Source of the DNA: Siniperca chuatsi
Lineage: Eukaryota; Chordata; Actinopteri; Centrarchiformes; Sinipercidae
Assembly: GCF_020085105.1 (NCBI RefSeq)
Contig: NC_058061.1
Span: 7,659,284 to 7,723,283, forward strand
Length of the DNA: 64,000 bases
Direction of reading: 5' to 3'
Part shown: piece after piece, positions 1 to 10,586 of the stretch
Layout: each line of letters opens with the position of its first letter
Numbering within the stretch: position 1 is the stretch's first letter
Translations under genes and position numbers: made by a program
Notes under the pieces: generated by a model
Told to the model about the DNA's origin: nothing
What the model saw: only the letters and a program-made list of their open reading frames with translations
The model's database searches: none

Positions 1-245
1 CCACACTCTGTATGCACACAAAGTTTATGTCTTTGTTAGAGGAACTGTACATATAATTGCACGCACAAGCTTAAAACTGCTTAGATTCCTGTGTTAACGG
101 ATTAGGTGGTAGTTGTGCAGATGTATTCAGATGCTGGCTGTGTTGTGGCCTGCAGATCCAGTTTGTCAAGCCTCTGGGGAAGTTTCTGCTAGCAACTCCA
201 CTTTGTGTCAATTTAACCATTCTCATGCAGCATGCACTTAGCCCC

Positions 246-480
246 ACTGGTGGAATGTAATTCAGTACATTTACTCAAGTACTGTATAAATCCGAGGTAC
301 TTGTACTTGAGTATTTTTATGCTACTTTACACTTCTACTCCACTACATCTCAGAGGCAAATATTGTACTTTTTACTTCACTACATTTGTCTGATAGCTTT
401 AGTTACTTTTCAGACTACACGTTTTCATACCCATCCTGTCCAGTGAAATCCCTGTATCTCCACATTTGAATGTTTGTGAT
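246..480 (+). repeat. TACTCAAGTA-type interspersed repeat (family E), copy 1
   Basis: Sequence runs through TTTACTCAAGTACTG and then T-rich text with TTTTACTTCACTACATTTG. The same text recurs near 5.8, 9.9, 12.4-13.0, 34.3 and 35.8 kb. The closest relative is the reverse-complement copy at 12.6-13.0 kb. This is a common teleost non-autonomous repeat; I cannot name the subfamily with certainty. Confidence 0.7.
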
Positions 481-663
481 AACTGAAGGGTTTAGTGTTC
501 ATTTATGGGTTGAGAAAGTTCTCCTACTTCTTAAGCTAAATAACATGTCTCAAATTAATTAATAACAACTGTCCAATGCAATTTCCCGAAGCCTACATTG
601 ACTTGTTCAAATTGCTTGTTTTGTCCAACCAACTGTCCAAAACCCAAATATTCAGTTATTATA

Positions 664-950
664 AGGGTTGCAACTAAAGATTATTTTCATTATCTATTAG
701 TTTCTCGATTAATAGTTTAGTCTGTGAAATGTTAAACAGTTTTGTAGAGCTCACGTTGGTGTCTTCAATTTGCTTGTTTTGTCTGACCAACAATCCAGAA
801 CGTAAACATATTAAATCGACTGTCGAAGAAAAACTGAAAATCCTCACAATTTAAGATGCTGGAACCAGAGACGGTTTGGCAATTTTGCTTGAAAAATGAC
901 TGAATCGATTATCAAAATAGTTGCAGATTAATTTTCTGTTGATCTGTAAT
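664..950. repeat. CTGCAACTAACGA-ended MITE-like repeat (family A), copy 1
   Basis: It begins GGTTGCAACTAAAGATTATT and closes with CGATTATCAAAATAGTTGCAG, so the ends are approximate inverted repeats. Internal text (ACCAACAATCCAGAAC, GGAACCAGAGA) recurs in at least ten more copies in this window. It is probably a non-autonomous DNA transposon; the superfamily is not determined from sequence alone. Confidence 0.7.
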
Positions 951-1099
951 TATTATTCATTCAGATTAATACATCAGTTTGTTGATACAGTTTAAGTTGC
1001 AGATCTGTGAACAACAAAGCATCTGCAAAATCGTCAAATATATCAGTGAAGATACAGATGGGTAACACATTAAAGGAAAAACCAACATGAAGTGTCTTA

Positions 1100-1420
1100 G
1101 TATGGAGTCAGGCCACCACGAGCATCCAAGTCTGTGGAACTCTATTGGAGGGATGAACACCTTTCCTCCTCAAGATATTCCCTCATTTATACAGTATAGC
1201 ATCAGAGACAATCACAGACATTTGAAGATTAAAGTTTATATTTGGTCTTATGGAGATGGGGGCGGAGAGCATTGTCTTACAGGTTGGTCCAAAATCTTCT
1301 ATAGGTGTGAAACTGGGTTGAGATCTGGCCATAGCATTTTATTCACATCATTTTCATCCTCACCAAATCATTCAGTGAGCCCTGGTGCACAGAAGCATCT
1401 GCATTTGATGTCTCTCTGCT
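1100..1420 (-). mobile_element. Degenerate Tc1/mariner transposase fragment (antisense)
   Basis: Read on the minus strand, the segment encodes WPDLNPVSH, resembling the [11 protein letters not shown] block that precedes the last catalytic residue in Tc1-like transposases. On the plus strand it looks like an open frame of 126 codons, but that is the antisense of the transposon. No terminal repeats were identified, and the ends are approximate. Confidence 0.5.
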
Positions 1421-1502
1421 CTATTATTCAAGTTTTTCCTTTTAATTTGTCCCCCGTCTGTACTTAGTTTGTTCATTTAGTTATATTTTACTAGATATAT
1501 TC

Positions 1503-1720
1503 TAGTGCTGAACCAATTAGTCGACAGACAGAAGATTATTCTTCTTTGAAGTAATTTATCAATCAGATGTTAACTGGTTTCAGCTTCTCAAATATGAGGA
1601 TTTTCTGTTTTTGTAAACTTAATACCTTTTGATTTTGGACTGTTGGACTGACCATTTTGCAGCTGCAATCTTGGGCTCTGGGAGATTATTAATCATTATG
1701 ATGATTTTTACATATCTTTT
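1503..1720. repeat. Family A MITE-like repeat, partial copy 2
   Basis: Contains the internal signature of the family: CAGCTTCTCAAATATGAGGA, then TTTTGGACTGTTGGAC and GGGCTCTGGGAGATT. One end (AACCAATTAGTCGACAG) is recognisable; the other has decayed. Confidence 0.6.
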
Positions 1721-2448
1721 ATGTTCTCTGTTGCATTCTCTGTTTTATTACATACAGATAGATTATCCTTACATTACTGCCTGAAGACCTAGTTTCCCCC
1801 ACAGTGAACAACACATCCTTTCATTCTATGAAGCCATCAGTTCCAGTATTTGTTTATATATTCGTATTGTTATATCATGGTATAACGTTGACTTCTGGCT
1901 CATGCTCAGTGTTCCCCACAAGGTTCAGCAGGCCTTTACCCTACTTTATAAACAAACAGCTCCAGAAACAATCCAGTTCCAGCCAGGCTGAGCCTTCAAA
2001 GAGCACTGATATACTCCTCTCCTCGTGTGCCCTTGACTTAAAAAAGATTAAACCACCTAGTGCAGGTTTCTACAGTAAATAATTAGTAATGTAATGATGA
2101 AGATGCACAGTGGGATGTTTGAATAGTTTGAGCTGTAGTCAGCAGGTTCTGGTTCCTCTGGTTGTGTAATAGGAAGCAAAATGCTGCAGCTGCAAAATCC
2201 CAAAATGACAACCCGTGGAACCATTTACCAGGATGTGGTCAATGATTTCCAGAAGAAATTTGGTCCTTGAGAATTTTTAGGGAGGAACAAGGTTTGTGTT
2301 TGTTCAGGGTTGTGCTTGTGAGGGGGCAAGAGCCAAAAAACTACTATTCAGTGTGACACACAGAACAACGGTATCTCAAAGACTGTTTTCACAGGGTGAA
2401 CTCATGCCCACCGGACTTGCCAAGGTTTAATACCAACATGGGTACTTT

Positions 2449-2792
2449 AGGGCTGCAACTAACGATTTTCATTATTGTCTAATCTGCAGACTATTTTCTT
2501 GATTCATTGTTTAGTCTATAAAATGTCAAAAAGTATGGGAAAAAAAAAAAACCCAGATCCCAAAGTGACGTCTTCAAAATTTGACGCAACCAAAACTCCA
2601 AAACCCAAAGATATCTCATTGACTATCGTATAAGACAAATAAAAGTAGCTTTTCCCTCACATTTAAGAGGAAACCAGAAAATGTTTGGCATTGTTGCTTG
2701 CAAAATGCCCAAAGTGATTAAGCAAATCAAATAGTTGCCTTTTTTTTTTTAATTTTATCTTTTATAATCGACTAATCGTTGCAGCTCCAGGT
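2449..2792. repeat. Family A MITE-like repeat, copy 3
   Basis: Starts AGGGCTGCAACTAACGATTT and ends CGACTAATCGTTGCAGCTCC, a clear terminal inverted pair. It includes two homopolymer runs (A at about 2540-2551, T at about 2741-2750). Confidence 0.8.
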
Positions 2793-2827
2793 TCAGTGGT
2801 GCCAGGAATTTAAATAAGTTACCTTTT

Positions 2828-3147
2828 AGGGCTGCAATGCTTATTTTCTTGCTTCATCGATAAATCGTTTTGTCGTTAAACTGTCAGAAAGTGAAAAATG
2901 CCCATTCAGATTTTCCACAGCACAAGGTTCAAAACATCGTCTTTTATTCGACCAACAGTCTAAAACCCAACGATATTCGGTTTACTAACATACATGACAC
3001 AGAAAAGCATCAAATCCTCACTTTGGAGAAGCTGGAACCAGAAAATATTTGACATTTTTGCTTTAGAAATGACTAAAATGATTAATTGATGATCAGAATA
3101 GTTGCTTTAGTTAGTTAATTTTCTGTCGATGGACTAATCGATGCAGC

Positions 3148-3150
<3 letters not shown>
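2828..3150. repeat. Family A MITE-like repeat, copy 4
   Basis: Starts AGGGCTGCAATGCTTATTTT and ends GACTAATCGATGCAGCTTTA, directly followed by a CA microsatellite. It lies only about 35 bp after copy 3, in the same orientation. Confidence 0.75.

Positions 3151-3178
<28 letters not shown>
3151..3178. repeat. (AC)14 microsatellite
   Basis: Uninterrupted AC dinucleotides at the end of the preceding MITE copy. Confidence 0.95.
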
Positions 3179-3399
3179 CTTTGGGAAACCCTGTGGGAAT
3201 GGGAGTTCAAAGGTAAAGCAGTCTGACCCTCTGAGCTAAACATGAACCGGGTTGTGATACACTGACAAGAGACATGCATGTAATTCATTCATTAACTATG
3301 AATCCGTGTATGTTTTAGTTACAGTTGTTAGTCTCCTGTATTTTTCTGTTTAACAGCACCTTTTAGTTAATTATGTTATCATTCCCCCTTTTTCTCCAG

Positions 3400-3498
3400 G
3401 TTTCGGCTGCAGCTGTTCAGTAACCTCCTGCAGAGCAAACAAAGATTGTCCACAGACTTGAACTTTTTAATGCATTAAGTTTTTTTTTAACAACCACA
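3400..3498 (+). other. sfxn2: sfxn2 5' untranslated part of first visible exon
   Basis: A polypyrimidine tract followed by TCCAG ends at 3399, a plausible splice acceptor. The 99 bases from 3400 to the sfxn2 ATG would then be leader sequence belonging to the second exon of the transcript. The acceptor is inferred from consensus only. Confidence 0.5.
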
Positions 3499-6400
3499 AT
3501 GACTCTGAGCTCATTCAACATCGACGCACCACGATGGGATCAGTCTACGTTTATGGGCCGACTGAAACACTTCTTCAACATCACAGACTGTCGAACGGCG
3601 CTCTTACCTGACTCGCGCTTGGATGAGGCCAAAGCTTTAGTGGATAGCTGCAGGTAAGAATGCTGTCATACACAGACTGTAACTGTCTCGTGTAATTGTT
3701 GATAGTGTGACAATCCTCAGGAACATCGTGTATCTTTTGTAAGTCAGCCTTTCAGCAGTTTGAGAGGAAATACAACCTAAAACATAATATATGTTAAGCT
3801 TTTGCAATAATTTTCAGTCAGTATCTTAATTTGTGCATATATTATGAACTGTATCCCACGTTTCTCAGGTAGCACATTTTTGTAAACATATAATATTTAC
3901 TGATTTCATAAGCCTATACACATTTTAAAAGATTACATGAGTTTTGATCAAGTGTAATATATCGGACAGAAGTATAGATATAGCACGCAGTATGTGAAAT
4001 CTATTTATTTATTTTTCAACATGAAAAATGCACCGAAAACAGGCTATGCAAGAATGTTTCTACATGCTGATGGTATGAAAATATCTACTGCGTTAGTGTG
4101 TTCAATATGTGTGTTTTTGGCGCTCTGTAGGCTAGGATCCATCCCTCCCGGCACCACAGAGGAGCAGCTCCACTACGCTAAGAAGCTGTACGACTCGGCC
4201 TTCCACCCAGACACAGGAGACCGCATGAACCTTATCGGCCGCATGTCCTTCCAGGTCCCTGGAGGCATGGCCATCACCGGCTTCATGCTGCAGTTCTACA
4301 GGTACCGAAGAGCAAACAGCTGCATGTTACCACATCCCACAGTTTCACAGAGGAAGCTTTAGAGGTTTCATAACTGTCTGTTTTCTAGGACCGTTCCTGC
4401 TGTGGTGTTCTGGCAGTGGGTGAATCAGTCCTTCAACGCTCTGGTCAACTACACAAACCGTAACGCTGCCTCCCCCATCACTCCCAAGTAAGAATTTACT
4501 GTACATTAAACTTTCAGTGGATGTGAACTGTTTTTAAAGGAACCATAATCCTGCCACATTGAGTGTCTCACCTCTATCAGACTTCATTACGTAAATCTGA
4601 TGGCGATTTAACATTGAAGCCAGCATTGTTGCATATTCCATGTCTGAAAAAAGGCTTTTATTGTCTCTCTCAGGCAGATTGGCGTCGCCTACATTACAGC
4701 AACCAGCACAGCATTAGCAACAGCAGTCGGACTCAACCTCTACACAAAGGTACAAACACACACAGACTATTATTTGTACAACTTTGACGCCGATTGTCTG
4801 TTTTTTAATGAGTTTTTCCGCTTATGCTTAATATGCCGACTCGTCGGGATAATTTGAAACACTGAAGGCAAGGCAAGTTTACTTGTATAGCACATTTCAA
4901 CAAGGCAATTCAAAGTGCTTTACATAAAACATAAAAGCCACATAGGGCAATATAAAAAGACATTTAAATACAATTTAAAAAGAGTTAAATAGAAAATAAA
5001 AACGAGATAAAACAGGAGAGTAAAAGTTACAGTGCAGTGTAAGAAATGAATCATTATTTGATTTAATAAAAGGCAGCAAACAGAAAAGTGGTGCATAAAA
5101 ACTGAACACTGCTTCTCCATGTTTAGTTTTGACTCTGGAGACAGAAAGCAGACCTGTCCCAGACGACCTGAGAGGTCTGGATGGTTCGTTACGTAGCAGA
5201 AGATCAGAACTGTACTTAAAGTGGCCTTTAAAACATTCAGCGCTTTATAAACCGACTGTAGTATTTTGAATATGAATCACTCAGACGTGTTTCCTGTCTC
5301 ATATTGGCAGCAGGACTGGTGCACTTTTGAAAACAAGGCATTACCCAGACCAAATTAATTGTCGATATTGATCATAATAGTGAAGCTTTCAACCGCATCT
5401 TTGCAGTCTTCTTCAGGGGACACAGTTTACTGGGGTTACAATCTTGTTTGTCAGTTTAGATGATGAATGATATAATATGTACATGATAATCTCATAATTC
5501 AGATCGTAACCCCTCTAAACTCCATCCACTGAAGAAGACCATGAGATGCGGTTGAAAGGTCCGGGGGAAAAAACTAGTAAGTGGACCTTAAGTTAAGAAT
5601 TTTGTTTTTGTTTGTTTTTAGTTTAGTAGCTATTCCAGGGCTCGCACAGTTGTCACGGAGATGGCTCAGTTGTCACGGAGATGGCTCAGTTGTATGGAAT
5701 TCTGGTCTCTTAGTCACATGATGCCAACTGAGTCATCGCCATGACAACTGGGCAAACTCTATCGGCTGTGGTTATTATATTATAACCTTTATAAAGATAT
5801 TTATCAACAGTTACTTTCCACATCTGGGCAGGAGTGTTTTTAGTCCTTGTTTTACTAAGTACTATACTTGAGTACAATTTTGTGGTAGTTTAACTTTTGG
5901 TATTTTAAGTAAAACTACAAAAGTATTAGCATAAAAAATATACTTAAGTAAAATTTGTATATTAACTTACTTGTTAGAGCGTATTTCTACTCTGTGGTAT
6001 TGCTACTTTTCCTTTTACTCCTTCCAACACTGCTGCAGCGTAACAAGCGGCACACCAGCACGACCGAATGCAGCCCGTTTTACTCCTCTGTTTACAAACA
6101 TTATTTTCATCTGTAAAAATAAGTTTGCGGTTGTCTAAAGACATGTACTGTAAATCAGTAGACGTTTTCTCAGCAGACATTTTGACTTGTCCTACCAGGA
6201 AAAGCACAGGCGTTATTAATAACTTTAACGATGTTACTGTAACGAGCCACCACAAACAATACTAGGGTCAACTGTCAAAACTAAGTGGGATGCAACTTTT
6301 ATTAATTACACCTGTGCTTTTCCAAATATATAATGCTGTTTTTATTAAAAAAACAAGGTCTATAATATCTCTATAATCTCAATAGCAGATTCTAATCAGG

Positions 6401-9037
6401 TGTTTTAAATTTCAGCGGTGGGCTGATTTTATTCAAATGTGGATCAGGGATTGCGTCTTTAACACCTGACTCTTTTTGTCCTTTTGTCTTCACTTTGTCC
6501 TGTAGAAAGCTCCTCCTCTCGTGGCTCGCTGGGTCCCTTTTGCAGCAGTGGCAGCAGCCAACTGTGTTAACATTCCTATGATGAGGCAACAGTAAGTCAT
6601 GCTACGTCACTGTTTGAACTCCTAATAAATATGTTGTATCGTGCAGATTTTAATGGCGAGATGTGCAGAAATCAAAGTGCCGTTCTCAGATCAGATATTC
6701 TGAGAAGCGAAATCACAGTACTCACATTTTCTCGGGGGGGGGTGCACTGCACTGCACTGGGGATGGCAATGTCAGTCGGTCGGTCGTCGATCCACCACAT
6801 TGCTCCAGACTGAAATATCTCAACAACTATTGGGTAGATTGGCATGAAATGTGTTCATTCATGGTTCCCAGAGGATGAATCCTAATGACTCTGGTGATTC
6901 CCTGACTTTTCCTCCAGCACCACCAAAACCTGCTATATTAGTCATATTTCTAACCATTTCCTCTATTTTATGCAACAACCCACGATGAGATTATACTGGG
7001 TGGATGGCAGCAGCCTGTGGTGTACAGGCTGGTAGGATCGCAGGTTGTGCCCTGCTCCCACCGAAAATACAGAACACCAATGTTGCCAATTGGCAGCCAA
7101 AAGCACCCGATCCTACCAGCCTGTACAACACAGGCTGCTGCTGTCCACTAACCCAGTATAATCTCATTACGCAGATAAACAGAGCGGGTTGTAGCTTAGA
7201 ATAGAGGAAATGGTTAGCAATGAGACACGATTTAATATAGCAAGTTTAGCTAACTAGTATCATAAATATTGTTTATTGTCCCAGACAGGATAATCAGACT
7301 TTAAAGCTGATGTTGCTGCAATACCGTTACTCTTCATTGATCTGTTTGTTTTCTGCTGGTGAATCATTCAGGGAACTTAGATACAGTAAAATCAGCTCCT
7401 GTATTGTTTCCCTCTCCGTGGTTTCTGTGGTTGCCATGGTCGCACAGCGGACCCTCTCCATGCTGCTGTGCTGCCACCGTGTTTACATTGAGAATGGAGG
7501 CGGCGGCAACCTCTCGCTGTTTGAAAGCACCTTTAGTCTTATTTAAATGTTATATATATATATAGCAATCTTCCAGTAATTGGCCTTGTTAAGGTTTTAC
7601 TAATGTACTTTAATTTAGTCTTTTCTGTTGAACATCCCTCTTGTTTGGTTTTAAACACTTAAGGTTCACCCTGAATCGCCTGTGTGCTTTTACTGTGAAG
7701 TAACATTGTTTACAACTAACATGCGCTGCAGCAGGGGGCTGGAAGATGAGAAAACTGCTCTGTTTTACATTCGGTTTCACTTCACCTTCATATTGTCTTT
7801 GTTTTTTAGGGAAATTCTGAATGGCATTGCTGTGACAGATGAAAACGGCAACAAGCTTGGCCACTCTACGGTCTGCACTCTGGACACACTTTAAACTTTT
7901 TTTAAAAAGCACAGTAGTTCCTTTACTATTCATAAACTGTCTTTACATCTTTTATGTCTGCAGAAAGCAGCTGTAAAAGGCATCACTCAGGTGGTCGTCT
8001 CTCGGATCACCATGGCCGCACCAGGAATGAGTATGCAAAGAAGTTTAATCTTATGAATATTACATTGAGTTCTTCAAGTTGTCCTCTTCCCTCTTGACTT
8101 TTTTTGTTCTCTTCTGTCAGTCATTCTCCCCATCATCATGCAGAGGATGGAAAAATACAAATTCATGCAGGTCAGACCTTTACCGTCATTATCGACCTCC
8201 TGCTAAAGTCCCCAACATGAAAGTGTGCATTTGTAATCAAGCTTTGTTCTGTCTTTTCACAGAGAATCACGTTTCTCCACGGACCAATTCAAGTGATGAT
8301 GGTGGGAGTGTTGTAAGTAGAGAGGGTCGCGGGGATTTTAATGTACTCAGAAGTGTCTGATGACAAAATGACTTTTGTTCTTGTTCTTTCTTAAAGTTTG
8401 GTCTTCATGGTTCCTGCGGCCTGCTCCCTGTTCCCCCAGAGATGGTAACAAACCTGTTTCTGTACTTGCTTCACCTGCTGACACATGTAGCTTAAAAGAG
8501 GTTTAGCATTGCACTGTCGACCTCACAATGGATAGTTTAAAAAAAGATCAAAATTGATGCAGCAGAATCAGAGATATTGTCTGTTTTATTCCACACATTC
8601 CTTGTCCAAATCTGGCGCCTACATTACCCACAGTGCAACTCAATAGCTGACAGTTTTCTACTGACAAAAGTACATATTTTATGAAGGGTTGTAGAAAATG
8701 TTCTTTGCCATAATTTATTGCAAATAATTAATAACTTACTCTCCTATTTATACTAGATTTACTTTTTTATTGACAAAATTTTTTCATTAGTAATGTTTCC
8801 AGCAATTTGTTCAATCTGAATCATTCTGCATAAGCAAACAAACCAGCATTAGCTTGTTTAATCAAACAAAGTACATTCTGACCACGTTTCTCTTCTTTTC
8901 TTTCCCTGACCTCTCTCTGTCTGTCTGTCTATAACAGCTCCATGGCTGTGTCGAAGCTGGAGCCCGAGCTGAGAGACTCCATCGTGTCTCAGTATGGAGA
9001 CGCTGTACAACGTGTCTACTTCAACAAAGGCCTCTGA
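3499..9037 (+). CDS. sfxn2: Sideroflexin-2, complete, 11 coding exons
   Basis: Multipass protein of the mitochondrial inner membrane. The family includes the serine carriers SFXN1/3, and SFXN2 is linked to iron and heme homeostasis. Exons: 3499-3653, 4131-4301, 4389-4487, 4674-4749, 6506-6591, 7810-7870, 7964-8030, 8121-8170, 8263-8312, 8397-8444, 8938-9037. They join in frame to 320 codons (human protein about 322). Visible hallmarks are [13 protein letters not shown] near the N-terminus, the family HPDTG motif at residues 77-81, [29 protein letters not shown], and the C-terminus VYFNKGL. The start ATG has A at -3 and begins the conserved N-terminal motif. Introns 4 and 5 carry LINE, MITE and hairpin insertions. 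The SFXN2 assignment over SFXN1/3 rests on the N- and C-terminal wording. The exon 6 donor is weak (GTCTGC). Confidence 0.95.
4865..5245 (-). mobile_element. 5'-truncated LINE, 3' tail, antisense in sfxn2 intron 4
   Basis: On the minus strand the piece ends AAGCACTTTGAATTGCCTTG and then a GTGCTATACAAGTAAACTTG tail. This is the usual 3' terminus of L2-type fish LINEs, closing with a short GCCTTGCC repeat. Upstream text is decayed and carries no usable reverse-transcriptase frame. Confidence 0.65.
5375..5570. repeat. Imperfect inverted repeat, GAAGAAGACC/GATGCGGTTGAAAG type
   Basis: GAAGCTTTCAACCGCATCTT (about 5382) is answered by GAGATGCGGTTGAAAGGTCC (about 5543), with CTTCTTCAGGGG versus CACTGAAGAAGACC inside the arms. 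A related fragment sits near 48.31 kb. It is probably a small non-autonomous element. Confidence 0.5.
5648..5690. repeat. Two-unit tandem repeat, 21 bp
   Basis: The unit AGTTGTCACGGAGATGGCTC occurs twice in tandem and a third copy begins. A diverged inverted relative (GTCATCGCCATGACAACTG) follows at about 5733. Confidence 0.8.
5826..6040. repeat. Family E (TACTCAAGTA-type) repeat, copy 2, in sfxn2 intron 4
   Basis: Contains ACTATACTTGAGTACAATTT, TACTTAAGTAAAATTTG and TTTTACTCCTTCCAACACTG, words shared with the other copies. Both orientations appear, so it may be two nested fragments. Confidence 0.6.
6165..6340. repeat. Terminal-inverted-repeat element (family J), copy 1
   Basis: Text around AGGAAAAGCACAGGCGTTAT is answered about 110 bp later by ATTACACCTGTGCTTTTCC. 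The same arrangement recurs at about 49.80-49.99 kb in cyth1 intron 5. It looks like a small MITE. Confidence 0.5.
6770..6924. repeat. AATATCTCAACAACTATTGG repeat (family D), copy 1
   Basis: Carries GAAATATCTCAACAACTATT followed by CAGAGGATGAATCCTAATGA and CTGACTTTTCCTCCAGC. Diverged relatives lie near 28.4-28.8, 29.0-29.3 and 32.9-33.2 kb. It is an interspersed fish repeat of uncertain class. Confidence 0.6.
6924..7247. repeat. Long foldback/hairpin in sfxn2 intron 5
   Basis: The left arm (about 6924-7040) and right arm (about 7108-7247) are inverted copies around a loop of about 67 bp. Exact shared blocks include CTAACCATTTCCTCTATT, GAGATTATACTGGGT, GCAGCAGCCTGTG and TTGTACAGGCTGGTAGGATC (the left arm has GTGTACAGG). 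The arms differ by small gaps. This is probably a foldback MITE; a transcript through the intron could form a long RNA hairpin. Confidence 0.75.
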
Positions 9038-9686
9038 GGCTGATTAGCATCATCTGTTCGACACACAAGGCCGAATACATGTGCGTTTATGTAATTTGTC
9101 TTCATTTTCTAATTATTAGTCATGAAGAAAGGAAACTCGCTGTGGGATTTTTTAAATTCTGTTTCTTTGGTTCAAATTATTCCTGTTTTCTTGCATTAAA
9201 CCGATACAAGGGACACTGTGTACTCCTGTTGAGAAACCAAATGATCTCCTCTCAGGAACAGCGCATTACTTTGCCAGATTAAATCTCTGTTAGTTTGTCC
9301 TTCATGGTGCAACACGTCTATAGTTGTTTTCGTTGGCTGTTTGTTTGTGTCTCAATGTTGGAAAATGCTCTTAAACAGCGTCATGTTCCTTCTGTCTGCC
9401 AAGCTTCCTTACAATCTGTGCCTTCTACAAAGTGGCAGGAGCAACAACACTTTTTTCTTTTTTTTTTAAACAAATATTGGCTTTACTGTGAAACCAGATA
9501 AATACTTTTATGCATGGGTCAACGCTGAGGCGGCCATTCAGTGTGGTGTCTAAGCTGTGTGATAAAGGTGGAGGATACTGCCCTCTTCTGGCAGGATGGA
9601 GATAGATGTCTGACTTGTTTGCGTGATTTATCTGAAAGGTTTGCCTGTCGGATCATTTCACTGTATAAATCCTCAGTGTAAGCTGG

Positions 9687-9692
9687 AATAAA
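9687..9692 (+). terminator. sfxn2: Candidate polyadenylation signal of sfxn2
   Basis: AATAAA lies 650 bases after the stop codon, before the next repeat block, with T-rich sequence following at about 9728. It is the first good hexamer downstream of the stop codon. Confidence 0.55.
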
Positions 9693-9855
9693 ACCACACA
9701 AATATTTGAAATACAGTATCCTGTAGTGTTGTTTTTTTTCTGCATCTGTATGTGATCAAATGCACTTTTTATAGTTTAGGCAACACGTCCACATCAAATG
9801 GATGAAGAGGTGTTAGGTTTGATGAAACTAAAGTGAACTTTGTGGAGAAACTGAC

Positions 9856-10140
9856 AGTGGTGGAAGTACTCAGATCCTTTACTCAAGTAAAAGTTCTAAT
9901 ACAATGTATAAATATTCCATTTCAAGTGAAAGTTGTGCATTTAAAATCCTATTTAAGTAAAAGTACATAAGTATCAGTAAAATGTACTTAACGTATCAAA
10001 TGTTCTGTACTAGTTCTGCAGTAAAATGGCCCCTGTGACTGTTATATTATTATATATGACATTATTAGATTTAATTCTGGTGCATCAATGTGTAAGCAGC
10101 TAGTTTTAACTACTTTATAAACAGTTAGTTTAGTCAGGTT
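9856..10140. repeat. Family E repeat, copy 3
   Basis: Starts CAGTGGTGGAAGTACTCAG, then CCTTTACTCAAGTAAAAGTT, with TATTATATATGACATTATTA and GCAGCTAGTTTTAACTACTT. The last two words are family-internal and recur near 12.55 kb. Confidence 0.75.
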
Positions 10141-10560
10141 GTTCCCAACCTAGGGGTCAGGGCCCCTTCAAAGGATCACCAGATCAATCTGAAGGGGTCA
10201 CGAGATGATTAATGGGAGAGGGAAGAAAATACTTTTATCTAATCTTTGCTTTTAATGAAATACTGGATCATTTGATCTCTTCTCAAACAGTTACTCTCTG
10301 ACTCTGAGAAGGAGATCATGTGGGAACAAAGACGCAAATCATTTACTTATATTTTGGAGTTGTCCCTTCGTGGCTTTGGTTGAAACTGTCTTTTTCAACC
10401 AAAATAATTTTTAGTTTTGAGATGATGTATCTGATTTAAACTAGAAGAACTTGAATGGAGGATGAAGGATTAATATTTGTTGAGCACACTGTTGGTGGCC
10501 TGTAAGAAATCCCTAACTAAGAAATGGCTGAAAAACGCTGAACTCACTACTGTAGATGAA
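10141..10560. repeat. Interspersed repeat with CCCAACCTAGGGGTCAGGG motif
   Basis: Sequence such as CCCAACCTAGGGGTCAGGG and GGGGTCACGAGATGATTAAT is of a kind I know as dispersed in fish genomes. There is only one copy in this window, so the call rests on recall. Confidence 0.4.
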
Positions 10561-10586
10561 TGGATTGATCTGGTGTATAATATTTA

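Larger units (their letters stand above)
1..3399. other. Repeat-rich flank upstream of sfxn2
   Basis: No coding exon is supportable here. The stretch holds one TACTCAAGTA-type repeat (about 246-480), four copies of the CTGCAACTAACGA-ended element (about 664-950, 1503-1720, 2449-2792, 2828-3150), an antisense Tc1-like transposase remnant (about 1100-1420) and a CA microsatellite at 3151-3178. Open frames here are transposon-derived or chance. A splice acceptor at 3399 suggests that a non-coding first exon and promoter of sfxn2 lie somewhere in or before this stretch, but I could not locate them. Confidence 0.6.

Noticed and set aside
1087..1467. 126-codon plus-strand open frame
   Set aside because: It is the reverse strand of a Tc1-like transposase remnant (WPDLNPVSH on the minus strand), not a host gene.
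7004..7204. 66-codon open frame in sfxn2 intron 5
   Set aside because: It lies across the foldback hairpin and has no link to sfxn2 splicing.
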